This document shows, one piece after another, positions 18,138-27,540 of a stretch of 64,000 nucleotides of DNA (the stretch's first letter is position 1; every line of letters starts with the position of its first letter). The notes beneath the pieces are model-generated. The model was not told the origin of the DNA. It did no database searches and worked only from the letters and a program-made list of their open reading frames with translations. A program made the translations under genes and the position numbers. The DNA comes from CAWIMX01 sp963792785 (GTDB taxonomy: Bacteria; Acidobacteriota; Vicinamibacteria; Vicinamibacterales; CAVVIG01): NCBI GenBank assembly GCA_963792785.1, contig CAWBXO010000001.1, forward strand, positions 1,550,001-1,614,000, in the 5' to 3' direction.

Positions 18138-18428
18138 AAGAAGGCCAGTGTCACCGACGCCAAGAACAATCTCAGCGCCCTGCTCGACGGGGTGAAGGGC
18201 GGTACCTCCGTCCTCATCGTCGATCGCGGCCGCCCGGTCGCGCGCCTGGAGCCCGTCACGGGCCACGCGGCCGACGAGGGTCGCCTGGGCCGGCTGGTGC
18301 GCGACGGCCTCGTGCGTCCCGGGCACGGCCACGCGCCGAAGGCCGTGTTCACCACGCCCCCGCCGAAGGCGAAGGCCGGCGCGTCCGCCCTTCGGGCACT
18401 GATCGAGGATCGACGGACCGGACGATGA
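18135..18428 (+). CDS. Phd/YefM-type antitoxin
   Basis: A 97-residue antitoxin. The N-terminal DNA-binding part has the Phd/YefM pattern ASVTDAKNNLSALLDGVKGG followed by VLIVDRGRPVARLEP. The C-terminal half is rich in Ala, Pro and basic residues and would wrap the toxin. It overlaps the PIN toxin gene by four bases (ATGA), so the two are coupled. Autorepression through the CATATG sites is likely. Confidence 0.85.
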   Translation: MKKASVTDAKNNLSALLDGVKGGTSVLIVDRGRPVARLEPVTGHAADEGRLGRLVRDGLVRPGHGHAPKAVFTTPPPKAKAGASALRALIEDRRTGR

Positions 18429-18859
18429 AGTTCTGGGACGCCTCGGCGGTCGTGCCGCTGCTCGTGGCGGAACCGGCCACCCGGGCCGTGCAGGCTGCCG
18501 GCCTGAAGGACGGCGCCATGCTCGTGTGGTGGGCGACCGAGGTCGAGTGCGCATCGGCGATTGCGCGCCTGGAGCGCGACGGCGCCCTCGAGACCGCCGC
18601 GGCGGACGAGTCGTTCGATCGCCTCCATCAGCTCGCGGCCGCGTGGCAGCAAGTGGACCCGAGCGACGCGGTGCGCGAAGCCGCCGTGCGCTTCCTGCGC
18701 GTGCACCCGTTGCACGCGGCGGACGCGCTGCAGCTCGCCGCGGCCTTCGTGGCGGCGGAAGCGCGGCCCTCCTCACTCGACGTGGTCACGCTGGACGACC
18801 GCCTGGCCGCCGCCGCCAGGAAAGAGGGATTCGTCCTCGCCGATCTGTCGCAGATCTAG
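18425..18859 (+). CDS. vapC: PIN-domain toxin (VapC-like)
   Basis: A 144-residue PIN-domain ribonuclease. Acidic residues that bind Mg are in place: Asp near the start (FWDASAVVPLL), Glu in ATEVECASAIAR, Asp in HAADALQLAAA and Asp in VTLDDRLAAAA. Such toxins cleave tRNA or rRNA when free of antitoxin. Its start overlaps the end of the Phd-type antitoxin. The pairing of Phd-type antitoxin with PIN toxin is common. Confidence 0.88.
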   Translation: MKFWDASAVVPLLVAEPATRAVQAAGLKDGAMLVWWATEVECASAIARLERDGALETAAADESFDRLHQLAAAWQQVDPSDAVREAAVRFLRVHPLHAADALQLAAAFVAAEARPSSLDVVTLDDRLAAAARKEGFVLADLSQI

Positions 18860-18898
18860 GGCCGCCTTGGGCCACGAATGCGTTTCGCGCGGCCGCGT

Positions 18899-19288
18899 CT
18901 ACAAGCGCCCTGCGCCCTCGGTATCGGCCGCCGTGACCAGAGTGCGCCCGCCCGCGGTGCCGGCGGTCACGTGCGCGAACAGGCTGGCCGTGCCCGCGAA
19001 CAGATAGAAGCACACCCACGTCTCGAGCACCGCGCCCAGCGGGGCGACCGACACGCCCCACACCAGGATCACGGCCGCCGACAGCGCCACCGCGAGCGGC
19101 GTCACGTGCACGCGCTCGCGAGTCCGGGCGACGAGAGCGAACCAGTAGATCCCGGCGAGCTGGTGCCACACCCACAGCCGTGATTGGCCGCGGCCGATTT
19201 CCTCAAGGAGATCGCCCACGAGCGCATCCCGCGCGCCCAGGGCGTCGACGCGGGCCAGGAACCAGAGGGCCAGCCGCGCGGAGCTCAT
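18899..19288 (-). CDS. Small membrane protein with permease-prefix-like domain
   Basis: A 129-residue protein. The N-terminal part (LWFLARVDALGARDALVGDL, then LEEIGRGQSRLWVWHQL) resembles the cytoplasmic prefix domain that precedes ADOP-type permeases in Acidobacteria. Two or three hydrophobic segments follow (about 40-60, 64-82, 88-108). It overlaps the PadR gene by four bases (ATGA), so it is translated from the same mRNA and is probably the partner or target of that regulator. Free-standing forms of this prefix are unusual; no permease follows on this strand. The tail after residue 108 is Ala/Thr-rich. Confidence 0.6.
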   Translation of the reverse strand: MSSARLALWFLARVDALGARDALVGDLLEEIGRGQSRLWVWHQLAGIYWFALVARTRERVHVTPLAVALSAAVILVWGVSVAPLGAVLETWVCFYLFAGTASLFAHVTAGTAGGRTLVTAADTEGAGRL

Positions 19289-19614
19289 GACCGTCCCTCG
19301 TGGACGGGAATGCCCCGCCACAACACGGTCAGCGCCTTCTTCGCGGCCCTGACCTCCCGCATGCCCGCCGTGGTGATCGAAAAGTAGCGCTTGGCGCGGC
19401 CGCCGCGCTCGGGCGTGGGGTCGCCGAACGCCGACCGCACGAAGCCCTTTTCTTCGAGCCGCTCGAGCGTGTTGTACACGCTCGCCAGGATCACGCGCTT
19501 GCCCGTCGTCTCCGCGATCGCGTTGGCAATCGGGACGCCGTACGCTTCGTCGCCCTGGCGCAGGAGCGCCAGCAGGACGAGCAATTCGAAATGGCCCAGG
19601 GATTCCCTTGACAT
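19285..19614 (-). CDS. PadR-family transcriptional regulator
   Basis: A 109-residue winged-helix repressor. The PadR signature is present: LGHFELLVLLALLRQGDEAY, GVPIANAIAETTG, VYNTLERLEEKGFV and GRAKRYFSITTAG. AAAGGTGA lies 4 bases before the ATG at 19614. The gene is divergent from an ABC transporter with 31 bases between start codons, so the regulator probably controls both directions. No ligand-binding extension is present. Confidence 0.88.
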   Translation of the reverse strand: MSRESLGHFELLVLLALLRQGDEAYGVPIANAIAETTGKRVILASVYNTLERLEEKGFVRSAFGDPTPERGGRAKRYFSITTAGMREVRAAKKALTVLWRGIPVHEGRS

Positions 19615-19645
19615 ATGGTCACCTTTTACTACTAAATGATCGGCC

Positions 19646-20425
19646 ATGCAAGCCCGACTCGAGGCGCGGGGCCTGACGAAATACTACGCCGCCGTCCCGG
19701 CGATTCGAGACGTCAGCTTCACGATTGCGCCCGGCTCGGTGCTGGGGCTGCTCGGCCCCAACGGTTCTGGCAAGTCCACGACCGTCTCGCTCCTCACCGG
19801 GCTCCGCGAGCCATCGGCCGGCGAGGTGCGGTTCGACGGGCGGACGATCGCCGACCGGCTCGTCGAATACAAGGCGCGCATCGGGTACGTCCCGGAGGAG
19901 GCGCACCTCTACAGCTTCCTGTCGGGCCGCGAGCATCTCGAACTCGTCGGCCGTCTCCGACGGATCCCCGGCGATCTCCAGACGCGCAAGATCGCCGCGC
20001 TGCTCGAACTGCTCGGTCTCGCCGGGGCAGCCGACCTGCCGATGAGCGGCTACTCGAAGGGGATGAAGCAGAAGGTGCTGCTGGCCGCCGCGCTGCTGCA
20101 CGATCCCGACCTGCTCATCCTGGACGAGCCCGAGTCCGGTCTCGACCTGACCGCGGGCCTCGTGCTGCGCCACCTGATCCCGATGCTCGCGGCGCGCGGC
20201 AAGGCGATCCTGTACAGCTCGCACCTGCTCGATCACGTCGAGCGGCTGTGCGCGGACGTCGTGGTGCTGCACCGCGGCCGCGTGGTCGCGCAGGGCTCGG
20301 TGCGCGATCTCCGCGCCAGGATGGCCACCGACGCCTCGCTCGAGGACGTGGTGGCGGAACTCGTCACGACGAGCGACCCCGAGCGCACGGCGCGCGATCT
20401 CGCCGACGCGGCCGCGCTGGTGTGA
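19646..20425 (+). CDS. ABC transporter ATP-binding protein
   Basis: A 259-residue ABC ATPase: Walker A GPNGSGKST, signature GYSKGMKQKV (a non-LSGGQ form), Walker B LLILDEPESGLD and H-loop YSSHLLDH. It powers export by the permease encoded 8 bases downstream. It belongs to the ABC-2 style group of single-ATPase genes beside large permeases. A PadR gene is divergent. A possible -10 (TACTAA) about 10 bases before the ATG would give a very short leader. The ATPase at 40712-41476 is a close relative. Confidence 0.9.
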   Translation: MQARLEARGLTKYYAAVPAIRDVSFTIAPGSVLGLLGPNGSGKSTTVSLLTGLREPSAGEVRFDGRTIADRLVEYKARIGYVPEEAHLYSFLSGREHLELVGRLRRIPGDLQTRKIAALLELLGLAGAADLPMSGYSKGMKQKVLLAAALLHDPDLLILDEPESGLDLTAGLVLRHLIPMLAARGKAILYSSHLLDHVERLCADVVVLHRGRVVAQGSVRDLRARMATDASLEDVVAELVTTSDPERTARDLADAAALV

Positions 20426-20432
20426 GCCGCCG

Positions 20433-22256
20433 ATGCGGGACCACTCGAACTCCCCCGTCCGCCTGCTCACGCGCCATTTCGTTCGGCGCCTGCTCGACAA
20501 CGATCTGATCTCGCCGCACCGCGATCGGCACGAGACCCTGGTCGTCCTTGCCGCCGTCGTCACGACGCTCGGCCTCTTCATCACGTTCTTCATCACGTCG
20601 GACTATCTGGCCTCATTCGACCAGCCGCCCGGCCCGACGGCGATGAGCGCGCTCGGCGATCACTTCCTGTACATCGCCGGATCGATGGCGCTCAGTGCGC
20701 TGGCCGCGCTCCTCGTGTGGGACGGCCTCGCGCTCGAGCCGCGCGACACCGCGATCCTCGGCCCGCTGCCGATCTCGCCGCGGGTCATCGCGCGGGCGAA
20801 GCTGGCGGCCGCCCTCGTGGTCGGCGTGCTGTTCACCCTGGCGCTCAACGCGGTGCCGAGCGTCCTGTATCCGGCATTTCTCACCGTGAACCTGCGAGGC
20901 ATCCGCCTCGTGGCGATCCTGCAGTTGATGGCGGGGCACGCGCTGGCGGTCGTGATGGCCGGCGTGTGCGGCTTCTTCGGAATCCTCGCGCTGCGCAGCC
21001 TCCTCCGGCTTCTCGCCGGCCCGCGCGGCTTCGAGCGGCTGTCGAGCCTCGTGCAGAGCACGCTCGTCGTCGGCGCCGTCACGGCGGTGCTCCTCGCGCC
21101 GACGGTCCACCCGGCCGACGTGCGGGACTGGGTCTCCGGCGCGCGCGCGCCGCGCTGGCTCGCCGTGCCGGTGCTGTGGCATCTCGCCGTCCATGAAACG
21201 GTGGCCGGATACGTCGTCGCCGACACGCCGTTCGTGCCGCCGCCGCGAGTGCCGCCGATCCCCAGCCTGATACGTCAGGACCATGCGGCCGTCAGGGCGT
21301 ACGCGGCCCTGCGCTCGCGGTTCCCGCCGCTGGCGCGGCGCGGATGGCTGAGCGTTCCGCTGATCGTCGGACTGGCCGTGCTCTCGTTCCTGTGGGCGAA
21401 CCGCCGCCTGCCCGAGCGCACGACGCGCGCGGCGGGCGTCGCACGGAATCACGCCGTGCTGCGCGAGCTGGTCGCGCGCCTGACCGGCCGGAATCCCGAG
21501 ACGCGGGCCGGCTTCCACTTCGCGCTGCAGGTGCTGCCGCGCAGCGCGCCGCATCGGACGATCGCGGCCGTGTCGCTCGCGGCGGGGCTGCCGCTGCCGC
21601 TCATCGCGCTGGCCCGCGCGGGCGGCCTGCATCGCGTCGGCGTCGCCTCGGCGCCGCTCGGGCTGCTCGCAATCCAGACGATGATCCTGCTGGCGCTGCT
21701 CGGAGGGCTCCGCTACGCCGCGGCGGTTCCCGCGGAGCTCGCGTCGAACTGGACCATCCAGCATGGCCTGGCTCGGCGACGAGCGCGGCTACCTGACGGG
21801 CGTCAAGCGCGCGGCGCTCGTGGTGTTCGCGTCCCTGCCGCTGGCGATGCTGCTGCCGCTCCACCTCGTCCTGTTCGGAATCGCCGCGGCGCTCGGCGCA
21901 GGCGATGTTCGGACTGCTGTTTGCAGCGGCGGCGCTCGATCTGCTGTTCCTCGGCTATCGGAAGCTGCCGTTCGCGTGCAGCTTCACGCCGATCGAGAAC
22001 CCGAAGCTGGTCTGGCCGAGCATCGCGGCAGGATTTCTGGCAATCACGTACGGCTTCGCGTTCGTCGAGCGCCTCGCGCTGACGTCGGCGGCGGGAGCGA
22101 CGGAGCCTGGGCGCGGCACTGGCCGCGCTCGTCCTGGTGATCAAGTTGATCGATCGGCGAGGGCGCGTGGAGCGACTGGCCGTGGACTTCGACGAAGCCC
22201 CCGCGCCGGCGACCCAGCGCCTGGGGCTGTCGAGCCAGATGGGCATTCAGGGCTGA
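20433..22256 (+). CDS. ABC transporter permease (three frameshifts)
   Basis: A large inner-membrane permease of about 606 residues with about ten or more hydrophobic segments. Reading must change frame near 21762, 21901 and 22102. Each change removes one extra base, and the three corrections restore a continuous chain: SNWTIQ-MAWLGDERGYL, then GLLFAAAALDLLFLGYRKLP, then ALVLVIKLIDRRGRVERLAV, stop at 22256. The C-terminal part matches the permease at 41473-43092 (NW-I motif, PFACSF versus PFTCSY), so the two are paralogues. It lies 8 bases after its ATPase. Substrate unknown. Three breaks in 340 bases could mean either error-prone sequence or decay. Confidence 0.75.
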
Positions 22257-22290
22257 GACCATCCGGCGCGATCCGGTGTCTAAATCCCGC

Positions 22291-23868
22291 ATGCGGGTCT
22301 CCGCTCCCGCCGCGGCGGCCGCCCTCTCGGCGATCCTCGCCGGCTGCGCCCCACGCCCCGTCGTCGTCGCGCCCGTGGACGCGACGGCCCGCCTCGCCGC
22401 GGCCGAGACACTCGTCGCCGAGGGCTGCTACGACTGCCTCGTCGAGGCGCTTGCCGCATTCGACCGTATCGCCGCGACTGAGCACCTGACGCCGGCGTCG
22501 GCGGACGGCGCGGCCGCCGGCCAGGTGCGCGCGGCCGTGCTGCTCAACCTTCGCGAGCGCGAACTCGGGATGCTCGACGAGGGCTACCGGCAGAGAGCGC
22601 GCGACGTTCTGGCCGCGCACCCGGACCTGGCGGCGACGCTCGGCCCGCCGATCGAGATCCTCGATTCGGTGGCGTGGCGCATCCCCGAGGCCAGCGGCGT
22701 GTCCGACGACGACCGCATCCGGGCCGGGCAGGAGGCGCGCCAGCACCGCGACGAGTGGACCGCGGCGCTCCAGCCACACGCCGGGGACGACGCCTTCTCC
22801 GCATACGCGTGGCTCGCGTACGCGTGCTCGGCGGCCGGCCGGCCGCGATCGAATGCGGACGACGTCCGCGCGATCTACGCGCCCGTCGAACCCCAGGCCG
22901 CCGCGCGCCTGGTGCAGTTCAAGCAGACCATCTGCCCGATTGTCGAGACGCCGGAGCTGGAGTCGCTGCTCGCGGCCGATCCGCGCTTCGTCGAGATCAA
23001 CTACTACCGGTCGCTCGCGCTCACGCGTGGCGGGCAGCTCGACAAGGCCGACGAGTACCTCGCCGCGGCCTACGCCTGGCATCCACGCTGGCCGGCCGTC
23101 GTGCTCGCCCGTGCCGGCATCGCGATTTCGCAGGAGGACTTCGCGCGCGCGCTCGGCCTCTACGACGAGACGCTGGCGCTCCTGCCGGGCCAGCGCGACG
23201 CGCTGCTCGGCCGGGTCGAAAGTCTCAGCTATCTCGGCCGGAACGAGGACGCGATCGCCGCGGCCACGACGGTGCTCGCGGGCGACTGGTATCGCGGCGA
23301 GGCGTACTACTGGCGCGCGTGGAACGAGACGCAGCTCGAGCGGAACGACGCGGCCTGGGCCGACATCGACGCGGCGTGGAAGCTGTACGTGAACGGCGAC
23401 GTCGCCAAGCTGTACGGCATCCTCGCCCTGCACCGGCTGGATCTGGACAAGGCGCAGGCGATGTTCGAGGAAGGCCGGCGGCTCAAGCCGGACGACTGCG
23501 AGATCTCGTACTACCTCGGCCTCGTCTACGCCGAACGGCGCGACTGGACGACGACGGCCGACATCTTCAGCGCGACGGGAACGTGCCTCGACGTCAGCCG
23601 CGTCGCGCTCCGGACCGAGATCGACCGGCTGCAGGTGTCGGAGAACATTCCGGCGGACCGCCGCGCCCGCCAGATCGCCTCGCGCGAGCGGCAGTTCCAG
23701 ACCGAAGGCCGCATGCTCGCGACCTCGTGGTTCAACGTCTCGGTCTCGAGCTTCAACCTCTCGCGGATGGACGCGGCCCGCGCGTTTGCCGAGCGGGTGG
23801 CCGATGACGAGCAGTACGGCGCGCGCGCGCGCGAGATCCTCTCCAGGCTCTCGCGGCCCGACAAATAG
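22291..23868 (+). CDS. TPR-repeat lipoprotein
   Basis: A 525-residue lipoprotein of unknown function. The signal peptide ends in the lipobox LAGC (residues 16-19 after the ATG at 22291; a GTG five codons upstream is possible). The middle and C-terminal parts are helical repeats of TPR type, for example GQLDKADEYLAAAYAWHPRW, FARALGLYDETLALLPGQRD and LDKAQAMFEEGRRLKPDD. TPR lipoproteins are commonly scaffolds in cell-envelope complexes. It starts 35 bases after the ABC permease, so it could belong to that operon. It converges on the M16 protease gene. Confidence 0.8.
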   Translation: MRVSAPAAAAALSAILAGCAPRPVVVAPVDATARLAAAETLVAEGCYDCLVEALAAFDRIAATEHLTPASADGAAAGQVRAAVLLNLRERELGMLDEGYRQRARDVLAAHPDLAATLGPPIEILDSVAWRIPEASGVSDDDRIRAGQEARQHRDEWTAALQPHAGDDAFSAYAWLAYACSAAGRPRSNADDVRAIYAPVEPQAAARLVQFKQTICPIVETPELESLLAADPRFVEINYYRSLALTRGGQLDKADEYLAAAYAWHPRWPAVVLARAGIAISQEDFARALGLYDETLALLPGQRDALLGRVESLSYLGRNEDAIAAATTVLAGDWYRGEAYYWRAWNETQLERNDAAWADIDAAWKLYVNGDVAKLYGILALHRLDLDKAQAMFEEGRRLKPDDCEISYYLGLVYAERRDWTTTADIFSATGTCLDVSRVALRTEIDRLQVSENIPADRRARQIASRERQFQTEGRMLATSWFNVSVSSFNLSRMDAARAFAERVADDEQYGARAREILSRLSRPDK

Positions 23869-23881
23869 CCAGGCGCCGCCG

Positions 23882-26762
23882 CTACTTCGTCTCCGGCAGC
23901 AGCGTGACCTTCACGTAGTGCTCCAGATCGAGATACGTCTGGCCTGCTCGCTGAATCGCGTCGCCCGAGAGCGCCGCGATCTGCGCCTGCGGATTCACGG
24001 CCGCCGTGACGTTCGCGCCGTCGCCGTCCTCGTAGCGCCCCGAGATCTGGCGGAGCAGGTACCCGTTGTCCTGGCTGTTCTCCTCGAGCTCGCGCCGGAG
24101 GCTCTCGCGGATGAGCGCCATCTGCTGGGGCCCGAAGAATGTCGACCGGACGGTCGAGACTTCGTCCATCACGCGCGCGGTGAGCGCCGCCACCCGCGCC
24201 GGATCGCACGTCCAGACGATCTGGACGCTGTACTGCGGCGTCGGAAACTTCTCGGCGTCCGGACTGGCGGTGATGCTGTACGTGCCCCCCAGCTCGCCGC
24301 GGATCGTATCGAACAGGCGCGACTGCAGCAGGCGCGTCATCGTGCGGAACGCCAGCAGGTGCGCATCGTCGTACTCGATCGGCCCGGAGAAGACGATCGC
24401 CACCTCGCTCTTCGGCGCGATGCCCTTCTCCACCGTCCGCTCGACGATCCCCGGCGGCGGCGCGATGCCGAGGTCCCGCCACGTCTCGTGCGCGTGGGTC
24501 GCCGGCAGGCTCGCGATGTAGCGCTCGACGAGGGGCCGGATGGCCTCGGGCGTGAAGCTGCCGACGAACACGAACGTGAAGTTGCTGGCGTCGGCGAAGC
24601 GCGCCTTGTAGAACGCCATCGACTTCGCCAGATCCCACTGGTCCACCGTGGCCAGCGTCTCGGGCCGCCGCCGCGGGTTGTTCCCGCTCAGGGCGGCGTC
24701 GAGCGTCTGGCTGAACACGACTTCGGGGCTCGCGGTCTGGTTCGCGAGCATCCCGCGGGCCTGCGCGGCGACCGCCGCGAACGCGGTCGGATCCGCGCGC
24801 GGCTGCGTGAAGTGCAGGTACAGGAGCTGGAACATCGCCTCGAGGTCCTGCGGCGTGCTGCCGCCCTGCATGCCCTGGTCGTACTCGTCGATGAACGGCC
24901 GGACGGCCACCGCCTTGCCGGCGAGGATCTTGTCGACCGTGACCGAGCTGAGCGAGCCGACGCCGCCGGCGGGCACGACGGTGTCCGCGACGCGGGCCGC
25001 GATGAAGTCGGCGTCGCTCGCGAGCGACGTCCCGCCGGGCGCGCTCGCGCGGAACAGGATTCTGATCCTCGCGCAGCGTCGTCGGCTTGAGGACGACCGT
25101 CGCGCCGTTCGACAGGGTCCACTCCGTGATGCCCGCGGCCGGCTTCACGGAGACGTTCGTGATCGTGCCGGGCGGCGGCGGCGTCTCCATGAGCGTCTGC
25201 CCCGCGGCCGAGTCGACGTACGGCTGCAGGCGCTTGGCGGCGACCTTGTCGAGGACGGCCGCGAGCTCCTCCTCGCTGGGCAGGGCGACGCTGGCGCTCT
25301 CCGGCGCCGACACGACGATGAGGCGATTGCCGGCCGGGAACCATTCCTCGGCGAGCGCGTTCACCTCCGGCAGCGTGACGGCGGGCAGAAACCGCCGGTG
25401 AAACGCGAGCTCCTGCCAGATCGTCGGCAGCGCCTCGTCCTCGAGGAAGTTGCGCGTGTACTCGTCGGCGCGGCTGTCCGACTCGCGGTCGGGACTCTCG
25501 GCGGCGCTGCGCTCGTAGCTGAGCATCATCGCCTGCTTCTCGCGATCGAGCTCGCTCGCGGTAAACCCGAACCGCGACACGCGCTCGATCTCGGTGGCCA
25601 GCGCGTCGAGGCCGCGCGCCACGCCGCGGTCCGGCACCAGCGCGCGGACGACCGCCTCGTCGCGCGTCCGCGGGTTCGTGAACAGGTGGCGATCCGCGCC
25701 CGCCCGGAGGAACGGCGGGTTGGCGCTCTGGCTGATCTCGTCGAGCCGCGCGCTGAACATGTCGCCGAAGATCTGGTCGAGCATGATCTCGCGGTAGCCG
25801 CCGACCGAACCCTGGTTGCGCGCCGGCCGCAGGTCGCTGATCTCGATCGACGTCGAGGTCGTCTCCCGGTCGGTCACGATGGCGTAGCGCGTGGCGGCGT
25901 GATCCGGCACATCGAAGGCCGGCCGCGGCCGCTCGGGCGCCGGCGGCGTCAGGGACGAGAAGTGGCTCTTGATCAGCCCCTCGACCGCGGCGCGATCGAC
26001 GTCGCCCACGACAATCACCGCCATCAGGTCCGGCCGGTACCAATCGTGATAGAAGCGCACGAGCTGCTCGCGCTGCGCGCCCTGGATGACGTCGGGGTCG
26101 CCGATGGGCGGGCGGTCCGCGTAGCGCGACCCGGCGAGCTCCGCGCGCGAGATCTGGTCCTGCGTCCGCTCGTTCGCGCCGAGGTGCATCCGCCATTCCG
26201 ACAGCACGATCCCCCGCTCGCGATCGATGCCCTCCTGATCGAAGCGCGCGCCCTGCGCCCAGTCCTCCAGCACGAGCAGCGCGCGATCGACGACGCCCGG
26301 CACGTCGGTCGGCACGCGCAGCGTGTACTGCGTGTCGTCGTAGCTCGTCGCCGCGTTCGCGTCGGGCCCGATGCTCAGGCCGAGGGACGAGAGGAAATCG
26401 CTGACGCCCTGGCGCGGGAAGTGGGTGGTGCCCTCGAACTCCATGTGCTCGACGAAGTGCGCCAGGCCCCGCTGGTCCTCGTCCTCGAGCGCCGACCCGG
26501 CCTTGACGACGAGCCGCAGCTCCGCGCGTCCCGCCGGCCGGCCGTTCTGGCGCACGTAGTAGCGCAGGCCGTTCGGCAGCGTGCCGACGGTGACCTCGGG
26601 ATCCACCGGCATCTGCTGGGGCAGAGCGTAGGCGGCGACCGACGCGGCGGATGTCTCGCGGCCGGTCGTCTGCGGCGTCTGCGCCGAAACCACCAGCCCC
26701 GCTGCGACCAGCACCCCGACGAGCACGCCGCGGACGGCGACACGGAGACGCGGAAGAGTCAT
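23882..26762 (-). CDS. M16-family zinc protease, exported (frameshifted)
   Basis: A secreted pitrilysin-type protease of about 959 residues after removal of one extra base near 25060. A signal peptide is followed by the catalytic M16 domain with the inverted zinc motif HFVEH and the downstream Glu region around ERGIVLSEW. A second M16 domain and the C-terminal half (GGVGSLSSVTVDKILAGKAV onward) are non-catalytic. Such two-domain proteins degrade peptides in the periplasm. At the break the family reads DQILFRASAPGG, where the sequence has GAATC for GATC. The length is one base over a multiple of three. Convergent with the TPR lipoprotein. Likely sequence error. Confidence 0.88.
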
Positions 26763-26902
26763 GCCCCCATCCTACCCCGGAGCCGCCGGGTTTCCGGCGG
26801 CGGGGCGCGGGCATTCCGGCCGCCACGTCGATTTCCTCGGCCGGCCGGGCCTCCCGCGCGGCACTCCTTTTGCTCCCGATCGTTCGGACAGGGAGGCATT
26901 TC

Positions 26903-27460
26903 ATGTTTGACGAACTTATCCGTCGATGGTGGATCGTCGCGCTCAGGGGGCTGGTCGCGCTGGCCTTCGGGGTCGCGGTGTTCCTGTCACCGTCCGCCAC
27001 GCTGTCGGTGCTCGTCGGCCTCTTCTGCGTCTTCGCGATCGCCGAAGGGCTGTTCGCCATCGGGGCGGGGCTCTCCCTCAACTGGCTCACGCTGTTCCTG
27101 GAAGGCGTGGTCGGCGCGGGGATCGGCCTGTTCACCTGGGTCTACCAGCCCGCCGCCGTCGAGGGGTTCGTGTACCTGATCGTCGGCTGGGCGCTCATCA
27201 CGGGCGTGCTCGAAGTCACGGGCGCCGTCCGGCTCCGCAGGATGGTGCAGGGCCCGATGGTGAAGGGCGAATGGCTGCTCGGCGTGAGCGGCGTGCTCTC
27301 GCTCGTCTTCGGCGTCCTCCTCGGGATGGAGGGCGAGACGACCACGATGTTCAGCTGGCTGCTCGGCGGCTACGCGCTGCTCTCGGGGGCGCTGCTGCTC
27401 GGGCTCGCGCTGAACATCCGCTCCTGGCGCCGCGTCATTCCGCCGCCGCTTCACGCCTGA
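26903..27460 (+). CDS. HdeD-family membrane protein
   Basis: A 185-residue inner-membrane protein with six predicted helices in three pairs, as in the HdeD/DUF308 family (acid-resistance membrane protein in E. coli). Characteristic pieces are WWIVALRGLVALAFGVAVF, PSATLSVLVGLFCVFAIAEG and WLLGVSGVLSLVFGVLL. GGGAGG lies 6 bases before the ATG at 26903. Its role in this organism is unknown; acid or general membrane stress is an inference from the family. Confidence 0.88.
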   Translation: MFDELIRRWWIVALRGLVALAFGVAVFLSPSATLSVLVGLFCVFAIAEGLFAIGAGLSLNWLTLFLEGVVGAGIGLFTWVYQPAAVEGFVYLIVGWALITGVLEVTGAVRLRRMVQGPMVKGEWLLGVSGVLSLVFGVLLGMEGETTTMFSWLLGGYALLSGALLLGLALNIRSWRRVIPPPLHA

Positions 27461-27540
27461 GTTCCGGGGCTCGCGTGAGCGGCCCATGGCTTGACCCCCT
27501 TCGGGCCGGCAGGTACAGTCCGGGCCAGCCGGAGGGGGCC

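Noticed and set aside
24648..27179. An 843-codon open frame opposite the M16 protease
   Set aside because: Antisense shadow: composition dominated by Arg, Ala and Leu, no motifs, and it runs into the HdeD region in the wrong frame.
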